A stretch of DNA of 50,743 nt from Pelagicoccus sp. SDUM812005 (GTDB taxonomy: Bacteria > Verrucomicrobiota > Verrucomicrobiia > Opitutales > Opitutaceae), in contig NZ_JARXIA010000030.1 in assembly GCF_031127875.1 (NCBI RefSeq), forward strand, positions 1 through 50,743, in the 5' to 3' direction. Positions 25,781 through 35,724 of this stretch are shown here, in pieces. Numbering within the stretch: the first letter of the stretch is position 1; each line of letters starts with the position of its first letter. Both the position numbers and the translations under genes were made by a program. The notes under the pieces are model-generated. The model worked only from the letters and a program-made list of their open reading frames with translations. It made no database searches and was not told where the DNA came from.

Positions 25781-26824
25781 GTGGAACCAGGTCAGTCACG
25801 CGTCAATCAAGCTGAAATCGCTCGGGCCTTGGGCTTGAGCCAATCAACGGTGTCCATCGCGCTGAAGGGCGACACTCGAGTCGCCAAGAAGACGCGCGAT
25901 GCGATCAAGGCGAAGGCCGAGGAGCTGGGCTACGTGCCCGATCCGAACCTCTTTGCCCTGTCTCTCTACCGTTCCCAATCCAAGACCGAGAAGATCGTGG
26001 CGGGGATGGCGTGGGTAACGAACCATTCCACGGAAGACGGCTGGAAGGAGACGCAGATGATCCGCGAGTATCGCAAGGGAGCGGCGGATCAGGCCCGCAA
26101 GCTCGGGTACCAGTTGTACGACTTTTGGATCGGAGATCCGGAGGTGTCGCCGCAACGTTTCCGGCAGATCCTGCTGGCTCGGGGGATACGCGGCTTGATT
26201 TTTCCACCGCAGGAGAAGTTTCACACCAAGATCGACTTCGACTTTTCGGACTTTTCGGCGGTGACGCTGGGCTACACTTTGCGCGAGCCGGCGCTGCATT
26301 TGGTCTCGAACCATCAGCATCGCTCGATTCGGCTCGCTTACCGGAGCTTGCAGAAACTTGGATACAAGAAGATTGGCCTGGTGATGAGCCTGGCGGTCGA
26401 CAGTCGTGTGGCCGGCTCTTTTTCGGGTGGCTTTCTGAGCATGAATCCGACCTTGAAGGGCAAGGGCTTCGTGGCGCCGCACATGTACGATGAGTTTTCC
26501 ATCGGAGATTTCGAGAAATGGTACCAGAAGTGGAAGCCCGATTCTATTTTGGTGAGCGGAGACTCGAGCTGGAAGCTGAAGGAGTGGGCGAAAGCGAAGG
26601 GGATAAAGGTGGGCGAGGACCTTGCCTTCGCGGAATTGAACCTGATGACGATGGACGGTTCCATGGCGGGGGTGAGCCAGCGGGCGGAGCTGATCGGTCG
26701 GGCGGCGGCAAACGTGGTCGACTCGCAGCTTAGCCATTTTGAGTACGGGATTCCGGAGCAGCCCTTGCGGACCTTGGTGGAAGGCGTCTGGGTGGACGGG
26801 GCGACGGCCCCGCGGCGGGCCTAG
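25781..26824 (+). CDS. LacI-family transcriptional regulator
   Basis: The 347-residue protein has an N-terminal LacI helix-turn-helix at about 8-52 (VNQAEIARALGLSQSTVSIAL, then GDTRVAKKTRDAI and ELGYVPDPN). A periplasmic-binding-protein-like sensor domain follows (IRGLIFPPQ, YKKIGLVMSLAVDSRV, KPDSILVSGDSSWKL, GRAAANVVDSQL). The start is GTG 25781; an upstream ATG in frame is not available. It is the only regulator in the window and is divergent from the sulfatase/BNR-4 operon, so control of that operon, and perhaps of the other polysaccharide genes, is likely. The sensor ligand would be a released sugar; unknown. Confidence 0.92.
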   Translation: MEPGQSRVNQAEIARALGLSQSTVSIALKGDTRVAKKTRDAIKAKAEELGYVPDPNLFALSLYRSQSKTEKIVAGMAWVTNHSTEDGWKETQMIREYRKGAADQARKLGYQLYDFWIGDPEVSPQRFRQILLARGIRGLIFPPQEKFHTKIDFDFSDFSAVTLGYTLREPALHLVSNHQHRSIRLAYRSLQKLGYKKIGLVMSLAVDSRVAGSFSGGFLSMNPTLKGKGFVAPHMYDEFSIGDFEKWYQKWKPDSILVSGDSSWKLKEWAKAKGIKVGEDLAFAELNLMTMDGSMAGVSQRAELIGRAAANVVDSQLSHFEYGIPEQPLRTLVEGVWVDGATAPRRA

Positions 26825-26875
26825 GGCGAACGGGACTTGCGGCTTGCCGCGAGCGGAAGCCCTGCGGATGGACCA

Positions 26876-26910
26876 CAAAAAAGCCCCCGTCTCGCGAGGA
26901 GACGGAGGCT
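26876..26910 (-). terminator. Rho-independent terminator of TonB receptor 1
   Basis: On the minus strand AGCC and CCGTCTC pair with GAGACGG and GGCT (26882-26910, loop 26894-26898, one mismatch), followed by TTTTTT. It lies 27 bases downstream of the receptor stop at 26937. Confidence 0.85.
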
Positions 26911-26936
26911 TGGAGAGTTTGGCTACAAGTTGGCTC

Positions 26937-29900
26937 CTAGAAGTCGAAGGAGTTCGTGAGCTTGAATGTAGTTGGAACGTTGATACCGTAGACAGCTCCT
27001 CCGTCCGGGTTTAGGCGGATGACGCGCAAGTCGTCGCCTTGCTTGAAGACGTTGTCCACGTTGAGCTGGATGCGCCAATTGATTGTGTCGCCGCGCAGCT
27101 TTCCGCGGTAGGCGAAGCTGAAGCCACCGGTTACGATGGGATCGCTTTCGAATTGCTGGGTGACGTCCTTAGCGAAGGAGGCGGGCTCGCCTAGCAAGGT
27201 TTCGATGATGCCGTTACCGTTAAGGTCTGGATCAGGGAAGCCCTCTGGGATATCGTCAGCGGTCAGCACCTTGAGTGGAGCACCCAGGGCCTTTCCGCTT
27301 TCCCAGCGCAGGTTGGTGCCCACCGAGAAGCCTTTCAAGGCTCCTTCGCGGAACGAATAGTTGGCGGTGATGCGAGCGTTGTATTCCGAGATGCCTTGGC
27401 TCGGCAGGCCTTCGTTTTCGATGTTTTGGAACAATTCCGAACCGACTGTACCGTAGAACTGGGCGACCAAGAGGCTGTCGTTCGGCTCTGGGTCTGCGTC
27501 TCGGGTGTTGGGCGCTTGCTCGTAGCCTTCGGCGGACGTATCGACGTAGCCTGGATCACCTGATTCTAGGCGAGTGAAGCTACCGTCGGGATTGATGACA
27601 CGGTTGATGTAGGTCGTGTCGTCGTTGTCGCCGTTGATATGGTAGCCCTTCTCGAAGAATTGGTTCCAGAAGGGGGCGCGGGTGCGCACATAGTCGATGG
27701 TTTGGAGCTCGATATTGTTGTCCACGTTCTCGAGCTTGGATGCATTGAACATGAGGCGAAGGTTCCGGTTCGGATTGTAGGTTGCCTCGAATTCCCAGCC
27801 TTTCGAGGTGGAGTCCGCGGTGGTGCCCGGGTTGAGCGGGGTATCGGCTTCGACTGCGTAGTCGTAGGTGTAGAAGTCGGTGCCTGGGTCGTATACTCCG
27901 TTTTCGTTCACGTCTTCGAAGACTTCGTTGCCATCGTCGTCCAGGCGAATGGTGCGGACCTCGGAGGCGATTGGGTTCGCGAATATCGGGTTCCCGTTTT
28001 CGTCGAAGGTGCCGGTTTGCTGTTCCCAGTCGGTGATGTCGAAGTTTGTCGTCTCACCTTCGCTACGCCGTTGGTCCTCGCGTTCGAGGATGGTGATGAT
28101 GCGATTTTCGAAAGATGGAATTCTTCCGGAAAGACGGATCCCGTTTCCGAAGGACTTGTACTTCTGCTTGGTCTCGTAGACGGTGAACTTCATATCGAGC
28201 TTGTTTTCGAACATCGACATCCCGAGTCCGAACTCCTCCGTTTCGCCCTGCTGCTGTGGGTTGGGTCTGCCAAATCCGTCGCGGGTGGCGGCCGAGAGGG
28301 AAAAGTTCTCGGACTGGTTGTAGAAGAAGCGGAGGGATTGGGTGGCGTGGAAAACAAGGCTGTTGGTGCTCAACCCTACGGTTGTGCGACCGGTCGGAAT
28401 AGCATTGTCCAATATGAAGTCGGCGGCGCTGGATCCATCGCCTTCAACGTCGGCGACAGTTGAGCGGAAATTGTCGCGGCGGTAGTTTCCGACTAGGTCA
28501 GCCTCGGTGACATCGGCAGGGATGAGACCACGGCGGATACGCTCCTGGATAACGGGATCGTCGAGGGAGTTCGCCCCCGGGGCGAGACGGAAGTTGTCCC
28601 ATGGCAGGTAGTTGTAGTTCGCTACGGTATCCTTGCGGTAGCCGAAGGTGGTGACGATCCTGCCGTTCATGAAGAAACTCTGCAGCGAAGCGCCCCATGC
28701 TCCTTGTTCCGTAGTCGTGTACTCGGGAGTTTGGTTGAGCACCCACTTGCGCCAAGAGGCGACTTCGCCACGATTTTCGTAGCTGCCTCGGGTGACGACT
28801 GAGTTGGTCACCGAGTCGCGGCCGTTGAATCCGTAGAAGTCGTAGAGTTTGCCTTCGCCAGTAAAGGTTTCGCTTGGCAGCTCGGTCACGCTGCTGGAGG
28901 TGTCTCCGGGCTGGATCGGATCGCCGATGTACCAAACGGGAGTGATCCAGGCGCCAGCAGAAGGTTGGCCTCCCGAGTTCGTGCCGTCGTAGACGCCCGG
29001 GATGTAGTTCTGGGCGCTGGTGTAGCGGTAGTTGTGCCGGGACTTGTCGACGCCGGACATGAATCCGGTGAGGTTGTGCTTGCCGAGGAAGCCGAGCTTG
29101 TCGGACTTTTCGTCGAAATCGAAAGCGTAGTTGAGCTGAGCCAGGAAGGCTTCGTTCTCGATGTGCGTTTCTTCACCGATGTAGCGGCCATGGAAGAAGG
29201 GACGCAGGTATCCAGGATTTGGAGTCCGCTTGTCGTTCTCGGGAGTGAGCGGCTGGGTGGGGTCGATCAGGATAGAGTCCAAGAATCGCTGGTTGCTCTC
29301 GACTTCGGTACCGTCCGCGATGAAGTCCTGAGCGAGGGCGACGGCTTCTTCGAGGGTCATTCCGTTGCGGCGAACTTGGCTGTTAGGTCCACGGAGGTCT
29401 TCCGGGTTTGGAATGGCGCCTGGAAGGTACTTGTTGATATCGATCGAGACCGCGTGCGACTGGGCGAGAGGAGCGAAGACTTGGTCCTTGTTGTATTCCT
29501 CGTTCAGGTATGAGAAATTGAAATACAGGTCGTCTATGATCTTCTGCTCGAGGTTGAAGCCGAGCTTCTTGTTCTTAACCTCTCGGTTGTTGCCTGGCAG
29601 CGCTCCCATCTCCTGGGTCAGGAAGGGGAAGATGTTTTCGTCGAGCACTTGGCGGTCGACGTAGGAACGGTCTACCCGGTCGTTACCGAAGGAGCTGCGG
29701 GCGAACCTGACCCGGGCGTTGGGGCTCGCGTTGCGGGCTTGGCCGATGGTTTCCGTGCGATTGCCGAGGAAGGAGAATTGGTTGAGGTAGGGATCGTCCC
29801 AACCGGTTTCAGGGAAGTAGTAAGCCGTGGTGCCGTCAGGACGAACGTCCATGATGCGTCGATACTCGCCAGCGCGGATCGTGGGCGTGGTGACCGGGGA

Positions 29901-30998
29901 TCCGTTTTCGTCTAGGACTAGGTCGCCGAACTCGTCGACTACGGGAGTTGTGAGCTCGCGTTCGAGGAATGGAATGTCTGGAGAGCGTGGAGGCGTTCCT
30001 CCGTTGGTCGTCGACCACGATGCGTCCCAAACCAAGTTGTCGTCGAGGTACTGCTGGAGCGGGATTTCGCCACGGTCCGGAGTGGTAACCATGCCGTCGT
30101 CGGCTGCGTCCGCGTAGGCTTTGTTGTACTCGTTGAGCCAGTCGGTGACGTTGTCTTGCGGGAGGCGATAGTTTGGACGGCGACCCTCTTGGTTTATGTT
30201 TTCGTAGTAAGCGTCGATCCGGGTCTTTTCGAATGGCTTGTAGGCTGCGGAGAGGTAGATGCTGTCGTTTCTCTGTTGCGCGGTCTCGACGCGGTAGCGC
30301 TCGTCGGAGGTGACGCCGGCCAAGCGCAGGGCGAGCTTGTCTTCGATGAGCACGCGGCTGAAATCGACCTGGAGGCGGCGAGAATTCCAGTTATCGAGCA
30401 CGAGGTTGATCTTGTTAACCTCGTTTTGCAGATTCGCCCGCTTGGTGCTGTAGTTGACGACGCCGGCAGCTTCGCCGAGGCCGAAGAGCAGGGCGCTGGG
30501 GCCGCGAAGGAATTCGGTACGCTCCATGTTGAAGCGGTCCAGCGGGCCAACCACTTCGAGGTAGTTGGCGGCGTTGGTCGCTCTGCCCAGTCCGCGGATG
30601 CGGATGCGTCCTTCGGATGCGTTGGCGTTATTGAAGTCGCCGCCGAGGAAGCCTTGGCCGAGGTTAAGGTCGGTCTGGTCCGTGGTGAGGTCGGTCTCGA
30701 CGCCAGCTACCATGGAGAGGGCGGTTGCGATGTCGGTCGCGCCTAGGTCGTCCATGAAGGCGTCGGTCAATACGGTAACCGATGCGGCGACGTCCTTGAG
30801 CTGGGTATTCAGGCGGCTTCCCGCTGTGGTCGAGGTGGCGCGATAGCCATCGTCGCCTTCGGATGTGACGGTAAAGGGCGACAGTTCGAAGATGTCTTCG
30901 TTCTCTGACGCGTCCGTTTCTTGAGCGTGTAGGTTTGCCCATGGGGTCGTGGCAGCGAGCGTAATGGCGAGCCAGCCACTTTTAGGGATCTTGTTCAT
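26937..30998 (-). CDS. TonB-dependent outer-membrane receptor 1
   Basis: From ATG 30998 (MNKIPKSGWLAITLAATTPWANLHAQ, signal peptide) the protein has 1353 residues. A short acidic stretch and the Opitutae-type box DIFELSPFTVTSEGDDGYRA lead into the plug domain (about 65-230: LKDVAASVTVLTDAFMDDLG, RIRIRGLGRATNAANYLE, TEFLRGPSALLFGLGEAAG). The rest is a long barrel ending in FKLTNSFDF, with the terminal Phe expected for outer-membrane insertion. It is a paralogue of the receptor at 31620-35384: signal-plug region and last strands are nearly the same. Such receptors take up oligosaccharides with TonB-ExbBD energy. No SusD-like gene lies nearby. It has its own terminator and probably its own promoter. 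Confidence 0.93.
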   Translation of the reverse strand: MNKIPKSGWLAITLAATTPWANLHAQETDASENEDIFELSPFTVTSEGDDGYRATSTTAGSRLNTQLKDVAASVTVLTDAFMDDLGATDIATALSMVAGVETDLTTDQTDLNLGQGFLGGDFNNANASEGRIRIRGLGRATNAANYLEVVGPLDRFNMERTEFLRGPSALLFGLGEAAGVVNYSTKRANLQNEVNKINLVLDNWNSRRLQVDFSRVLIEDKLALRLAGVTSDERYRVETAQQRNDSIYLSAAYKPFEKTRIDAYYENINQEGRRPNYRLPQDNVTDWLNEYNKAYADAADDGMVTTPDRGEIPLQQYLDDNLVWDASWSTTNGGTPPRSPDIPFLERELTTPVVDEFGDLVLDENGSPVTTPTIRAGEYRRIMDVRPDGTTAYYFPETGWDDPYLNQFSFLGNRTETIGQARNASPNARVRFARSSFGNDRVDRSYVDRQVLDENIFPFLTQEMGALPGNNREVKNKKLGFNLEQKIIDDLYFNFSYLNEEYNKDQVFAPLAQSHAVSIDINKYLPGAIPNPEDLRGPNSQVRRNGMTLEEAVALAQDFIADGTEVESNQRFLDSILIDPTQPLTPENDKRTPNPGYLRPFFHGRYIGEETHIENEAFLAQLNYAFDFDEKSDKLGFLGKHNLTGFMSGVDKSRHNYRYTSAQNYIPGVYDGTNSGGQPSAGAWITPVWYIGDPIQPGDTSSSVTELPSETFTGEGKLYDFYGFNGRDSVTNSVVTRGSYENRGEVASWRKWVLNQTPEYTTTEQGAWGASLQSFFMNGRIVTTFGYRKDTVANYNYLPWDNFRLAPGANSLDDPVIQERIRRGLIPADVTEADLVGNYRRDNFRSTVADVEGDGSSAADFILDNAIPTGRTTVGLSTNSLVFHATQSLRFFYNQSENFSLSAATRDGFGRPNPQQQGETEEFGLGMSMFENKLDMKFTVYETKQKYKSFGNGIRLSGRIPSFENRIITILEREDQRRSEGETTNFDITDWEQQTGTFDENGNPIFANPIASEVRTIRLDDDGNEVFEDVNENGVYDPGTDFYTYDYAVEADTPLNPGTTADSTSKGWEFEATYNPNRNLRLMFNASKLENVDNNIELQTIDYVRTRAPFWNQFFEKGYHINGDNDDTTYINRVINPDGSFTRLESGDPGYVDTSAEGYEQAPNTRDADPEPNDSLLVAQFYGTVGSELFQNIENEGLPSQGISEYNARITANYSFREGALKGFSVGTNLRWESGKALGAPLKVLTADDIPEGFPDPDLNGNGIIETLLGEPASFAKDVTQQFESDPIVTGGFSFAYRGKLRGDTINWRIQLNVDNVFKQGDDLRVIRLNPDGGAVYGINVPTTFKLTNSFDF

Positions 30999-31619
30999 AT
31001 GTTTCTGCAGTTTGCTGTGGGTTGGCGTTACCCGAAGTAAAATCCAGAAACCCTCAGAAAGCAAAACGGCAGGCACGCGGTGCTGTCGTTGTCGCTAGGG
31101 GTAGACTAGATAGAACGGGGTAACGTAGGAGTTGTCGAGAAGCGCACGTTTCAGCGGCGCCCCCCGGACAGATCCATCAAGCAATATAGCAGGAATCCAG
31201 ACAACGGCCCGAAAATCGATTCATATGAAGTAGCTATCGATCGGAGCCGAATCGCGAACGGATACAGAAGAGTCGGAGACGTATAAATTATAAAGTCCTA
31301 CAATTGTACTATTATAAAATGGGCCTAGATCTTTGTATATATACGGAAGGCTTTGGACAAATGCGTACGAGAACTGCGATCCTCGCCCAATTGAGGGCCG
31401 TGGTGGGGGCTTCGTCGCGAAACGGTTTGGGGCCAAAAAACGGTTCCGATTTTTTTTCGTTTAGAGACGAAAAGGAGGCGTTCGTTTTTCTTGCCGACGT
31501 AAGTTTCCCGTAGGAGGGAGCGAATCCTGCGAGGTTTGCGCTTCGCTTGGGTATATAAAGAGCCTCCGCCCTGTTGGGGGCGGAGGCTAAGCTTTTTTAT
31601 ACTGACTGGATCCTCGGGC
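30999..31619. other. Intergenic region between the two TonB receptor genes
   Basis: This region is AT-rich at about 31270-31350, with TACAATTGTA (31299-31308, palindrome) and TATAAT-like boxes on the minus strand, so the promoter of receptor 1 probably lies here with a leader of 200-300 bases. A 69-codon frame on the plus strand (31304-31513) has no recognisable features and I do not call it. The terminator of receptor 2 occupies 31561-31588. Confidence 0.5.
31561..31598 (-). terminator. Terminator hairpin after TonB receptor 2, possibly bidirectional
   Basis: A perfect 11-base-pair stem, AGCCTCCGCCC (31561-31571) and GGGCGGAGGCT (31578-31588), lies 31 bases after the receptor stop. On the minus strand it is followed by CTCTTTATATA, a weak U tract. 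On the plus strand TTTTTT (31593-31598) follows, so it may stop transcription both ways. Confidence 0.75.
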
Positions 31620-34600
31620 TTAGAAGTCGAAGGAGTTGGTCAGCTTGAATGTAGTGGGAACGTTGATACCGTAGACAACTGTCTCGTCGGGGCGGAGGCG
31701 GATGGGACGCAGGTCGCCGCCTTGCTTGAAGAGGTTATCCACGTTGAGCTGGATACGCCAGTTGATCTTCTCGCCGTGCAGCTTGCTACGGTAGGCGAAG
31801 CTGACGCCGCCGGTTGTGATGGGATCGCTCTCGAGTGGATTGTTGAAGTCATCCTGTACGATGATGATTTCGCCTTCGTCGAGCACGCCGTTACGGTTGA
31901 TGTCGGTAGTGGGAAATCCTTCCGGCAACGACGCTGCATCACGTAGAACGAGGTTGTAGCCGAACACCTTACCGCTTTCCCAGCGTAGGTTGGTGCCGAC
32001 CGAGAACCCCTTGAGCTTGCCTTCGCGGAAGCTGTAGTTCGCGGTGAGGCGAGCGTTGTACTCGGAGATGCCGGGGCCTGATGTTCCTTCGCTGCGAATT
32101 GCGTCTAGGAGCTCAGTGCCGAAGCGATTGTACAGGTTGGTCACGAGCAGGTTCGAGTCTGGAGCGGGCGTTTCGCCGGGCTCGTACACGGTCGAGTCGC
32201 TGTCGCCGTTGGTGTGGAAGCCGCGGTCAAAGAACTGTTGCCAGTACTCGGAGCGCAGTCTGACGTACTCGATGGACTGGCGCTCGATGTTGGTGAGCTC
32301 GTTTTCGAGTCTCGAGACGTTGGCGGAGACGCGCAAGTTCCTTGTTGGATTGTAGGTCGCGCTCAGTTCCCAGCCCTCGGATACAGAGTCCCGCGTGACG
32401 CCCAAGTTGTTCAATGGTTCGTATCGGTAGGTGTATTCAATAGTTGGAGATCCATCGGGATTGGTCTGCGGCACTCCGTCCACGACGAGTTGTTGGCCGG
32501 TTTCCAAGGCAGGATTGACGGTGGTCAAGACGCCATCTATGAGGCGGATTTCCTGCCAGTCCGCGATGGTGAAGTCGGTCGCTTCTCCCTGCTGGCGGAG
32601 CAGGTCTTGATCTTTGAGGATATCGAGGACATCGTTCTCGAAGTTCGGGAGACGTTGCTCGAGGCGGATAGCAGCCCCACTGGGGAGTTGGTCCTTTTGC
32701 CGCGTGTCGTAGAAATTGAACTTCAGGTCCAGCTTGTCTTCGAGCAAGCTCATGCCGAAACCGTACTCTTCCGTGAGGCCCGATGCGGGAGGGTTGGGAC
32801 GTCCAAACGCGTCGGTGGTGGGACGGGTGAGGGCGAAGTTCTCCGATTCGTTGTAGAAGAAGCGCAGCCATGGCGTCGCGTGGAACACTAAGCTGTTGGT
32901 GCGAAGGGCCACCGTTGTGCGGTTTAGGACCGACGGGGCAGAAAGATCGAATTCGTCGATTCTCGAGCCTGATCCGCCTATTCCGCTGTCGAAGTCTATC
33001 TGGGTGGCGTCGACTGGATTGGTGAGAAAGTACGCATCGTTTTGCACGGTGTCTTTGCGGTAGCCGAGGGTAGCCACGATGCGATTGTTCCAGAAGAAGC
33101 TCTGCAGCGAGGTGCCCCATGCGCCTGCATCGATCGAGGTGAGTTCGGAGCTATTGCCGATGACGTATTGCCTCCACGTAACCGGGTTGGGCGCTACCTG
33201 CCAGCTGCCTCGAGGTGAGTCGCCATTGGCGGCCGTTGCGGTGTAGCCGTAATAGGGCAAGGAGTCGCCTAGGTTGGGAACCGTGGTATCGGGAAGCTCC
33301 GTTATGCGCAAGGCCGTGTCGCCGGGCTGTACGGCGTCCCCAATGTACCAAATCGGCACGAACCAGCGGCCGGCAGGTATGTTTTCGGTACTTCCTTCGA
33401 AGGCTCCCGGGTTGTAGTCGGCATATCCCGAGAAACGATAGGTGTGGGTTTGGTTCGAGTTGCCGGACATGAAGCCGGTGAGTCGATGATTTCCGAGGAA
33501 GCCGAGCCTATCCGTCTTCTCCGAGAAGTCGAAGTCGTAGTTGACTTGAGCAAGGAAAGCTTCGCTTTCGACGTTTCTATAGCTGCCGATCGTGCGGCCA
33601 TGGAAGAATGGGCGCAAGTAGTTCGGGTTGGGCGTGCGCGCGTCGTTCTCGGGCGTGAACGGAAGGCTGGGATCGATCAGGATCTGCTCGAGGAACGCTT
33701 GATTGTTTGCAACCTGGATCCCGTTGCTGACGTTGGTTTGGGCGAGCTCGACGGCTGCTTCCAGCGTCAGATTGGTCCTTACCGGCAAACCGTTGGCTCC
33801 CGTGAGGAGGCTTGGATTCGGGATCGACCCGGGAAGGTACTTGTTGACGTCAATGGACACCGCTTGGGCTTGAGCGAGCGGCGCGAAGGTCTGCTCGGCG
33901 GTGTAGCTTTCCTTCAAGTACGAAAGGTTGAAGTAGAGGTTCTCGACGATCTTTTGCTCGAGGTTGAAGCCAAACTTTTGGTTCTCGACTTCGCGTTCGT
34001 TGCCCGGGAGGGCGCCGATTTCATAGTCGAGGTAAGGGAATATTCCTTCGTCCGTGACTTGTGGGTCAACGAAGGCGCCTTCTCCGGGAGCAGCGTCGTT
34101 GCCGAAAGAGCTGCGGTGAAAACGAAGCTGGCTTCGAGGGTTGTTGTTGACGCCGGCGCCCAGGGTGGGAGTAAGCGTCCCGTAGGCGGTGAATTGACCA
34201 CCAAGGGGAGATTCCCAACCACCTTCTGGGGTGTAGTAACCGGTGAATGCGTTGTTACGCGTATCCATGAAACGACGGAAGTCGCCCTCTCTTACCAGCG
34301 GATTGCCTTCGGCGTCGGTTGCCACTCTTGACTCGATCAGGATGTCGGGAGAAGGCCCTGAGTTGCCGTTGTTCGTGGCGCTCCACGAGGAGTCCCAGAC
34401 GAGGTTGTCGTCGAGGTACTGCTGGAGGGGCTTGGTTCCGGTTACGTTCCCGTCCAAATCGAGGATGTTGACCAAGCCGCCATTGGCGGCGGCGTCCGCG
34501 TGGGCGCGATTGAATTCCCTCAACCAAGCGGAGGTGTTGTCCTGGGGGAGGCGGTAGTTCGGGCGACGCCCCTGGAGATGTACGTCCTCGACGTAGGCAT

Positions 34601-35384
34601 CGAAACGAGTGTTTTCGAAGGGCTTGTATCCGATTGTGAAGTACGCTCGGTTGTCGGTCTCGCGTGCGGTCTTCACTCGGTAGCGACGATCGTTGGCGAC
34701 GCCGGCAAAGCGAACTGCCAACTTGTCCTCTATCAAAGCGCGGCTGAAATCGACCTTCAGGCGTCTGGTTCCAAAATTGTCGAGCTGGAATTCGACTTCG
34801 TTTTTATCCTTGGCCATAAAGGCCTTCTTCGTCGTGTAGTTCACGACGCCGCCGGGTTCGCCCAAACCGAAGAGGAGAGCATTGGCTCCGCGAAGGAACT
34901 CGACACGCTCCATGTTGTAGCGGTCGAGGGGGCCGAAGGCCTCGAGGTAGTTTGCTGCATTTGTGGCGCTGCCGAGTCCGCGAACGCGAATCGTTCCCTC
35001 GGAAGCGTTAACGTTGTTGAAGTCTCCACCGAGATAGCCCGATCCCAGGTTGATGGCAGTGACGTCGGAGGTCAGGTCTGTTTCGACGCCCGCCACCATG
35101 GAAAGAGCGGTGGCGACGTCGATGGCTCCGAGGTCATCCATGAAAGCGTCCGTCAAAACGGAGACGGATGCAGCCACGTCTTTCAGTTGCGTGTTGAGGC
35201 GGCTACCAGCCGTAGTGGAAGTCGCGCGATAACCGTCGTCGCCTTCGCTGGTAACGGTGAAGGGCGAGAGCTCGAAGATTTCCTCGTCTTCGGAGCTGGA
35301 GGAAGTCTGGGCACTTGCGTTTGCCCAGGTAACGCTTGCAGCGAGGGGCAGGGCCACCCAGCGGCAGATAGGGTTCTTTTTCAT
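31620..35384 (-). CDS. TonB-dependent outer-membrane receptor 2
   Basis: The 1254-residue receptor starts at ATG 35384 with a signal peptide (MKKNPICRWVALPLAASVTWANASAQ). It has the same EIFELSPFTVTSEGDDGYRA box as receptor 1 and a plug at about 60-215 (LKDVAASVSVLTDAFMDDLG, TIRVRGLGSATNAANYLE, VEFLRGANALLFGLGEPGG). The barrel ends FKLTNSFDF. It is about 100 residues shorter than receptor 1; differences are concentrated in predicted extracellular loops, which fits paralogues with different ligands. It has its own terminator and a long upstream region. Likely role: TonB-dependent import of oligosaccharides from the target polymer. Confidence 0.93.
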   Translation of the reverse strand: MKKNPICRWVALPLAASVTWANASAQTSSSSEDEEIFELSPFTVTSEGDDGYRATSTTAGSRLNTQLKDVAASVSVLTDAFMDDLGAIDVATALSMVAGVETDLTSDVTAINLGSGYLGGDFNNVNASEGTIRVRGLGSATNAANYLEAFGPLDRYNMERVEFLRGANALLFGLGEPGGVVNYTTKKAFMAKDKNEVEFQLDNFGTRRLKVDFSRALIEDKLAVRFAGVANDRRYRVKTARETDNRAYFTIGYKPFENTRFDAYVEDVHLQGRRPNYRLPQDNTSAWLREFNRAHADAAANGGLVNILDLDGNVTGTKPLQQYLDDNLVWDSSWSATNNGNSGPSPDILIESRVATDAEGNPLVREGDFRRFMDTRNNAFTGYYTPEGGWESPLGGQFTAYGTLTPTLGAGVNNNPRSQLRFHRSSFGNDAAPGEGAFVDPQVTDEGIFPYLDYEIGALPGNEREVENQKFGFNLEQKIVENLYFNLSYLKESYTAEQTFAPLAQAQAVSIDVNKYLPGSIPNPSLLTGANGLPVRTNLTLEAAVELAQTNVSNGIQVANNQAFLEQILIDPSLPFTPENDARTPNPNYLRPFFHGRTIGSYRNVESEAFLAQVNYDFDFSEKTDRLGFLGNHRLTGFMSGNSNQTHTYRFSGYADYNPGAFEGSTENIPAGRWFVPIWYIGDAVQPGDTALRITELPDTTVPNLGDSLPYYGYTATAANGDSPRGSWQVAPNPVTWRQYVIGNSSELTSIDAGAWGTSLQSFFWNNRIVATLGYRKDTVQNDAYFLTNPVDATQIDFDSGIGGSGSRIDEFDLSAPSVLNRTTVALRTNSLVFHATPWLRFFYNESENFALTRPTTDAFGRPNPPASGLTEEYGFGMSLLEDKLDLKFNFYDTRQKDQLPSGAAIRLEQRLPNFENDVLDILKDQDLLRQQGEATDFTIADWQEIRLIDGVLTTVNPALETGQQLVVDGVPQTNPDGSPTIEYTYRYEPLNNLGVTRDSVSEGWELSATYNPTRNLRVSANVSRLENELTNIERQSIEYVRLRSEYWQQFFDRGFHTNGDSDSTVYEPGETPAPDSNLLVTNLYNRFGTELLDAIRSEGTSGPGISEYNARLTANYSFREGKLKGFSVGTNLRWESGKVFGYNLVLRDAASLPEGFPTTDINRNGVLDEGEIIIVQDDFNNPLESDPITTGGVSFAYRSKLHGEKINWRIQLNVDNLFKQGGDLRPIRLRPDETVVYGINVPTTFKLTNSFDF

Positions 35385-35685
35385 GATTTGCAGTTTTTGT
35401 TAGTGGGGGGTATGCCACCTGCAAAGCCATGGATCCCGACGTCTAGGATTCATATAAACACGTGTCGCGCTCATGGATTCTGAGAGCGCGGGAGCCAAAG
35501 CTTGAGGTAACAAACAATTAAATGGCCGCGTGTGTGATGTGATCTCGAACGTCGGTTGTATTTCGTTTTGCCGTGGGAATTCCGGCGAGCAATACACTCG
35601 CATTCGATACTTATGAAAGAAGCTTGGCCTGCCCGAGACGCCGAACCGCGGTTGGGCCGGGGCGCGGTCTGCCAGTAGGCTTGGG

Positions 35686-35693
35686 AAGCGCTT
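35686..35693. promoter_or_regulatory. Possible LacI-family operator core upstream of TonB receptor 2
   Basis: AAGCGCTT matches the AAnCGnTT core of many LacI-family operators exactly and is itself a palindrome. It lies about 300 bases before the receptor start. A one-mismatch relative is next to the LacI-type gene at 25752-25763. An 8-base match can occur by chance. Confidence 0.25.
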
Positions 35694-35712
35694 TTAGGTG
35701 AGACCTAAAGCT

Positions 35713-35724
35713 GTATACGTATAC
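35713..35724. promoter_or_regulatory. 12-base perfect palindrome GTATACGTATAC
   Basis: This symmetric site with central CG lies between the VPDSG-CTERM terminator and the TonB receptor 2 gene. Its symmetry and central CG would suit a dimeric regulator. It partly abuts the U tract of the terminator at 35724-35758. Confidence 0.25.

Noticed and set aside
31304-31513. 69-codon plus-strand frame between the receptors
   Set aside because: No signal, domain or ribosome site, and it spans a promoter-like AT-rich area.
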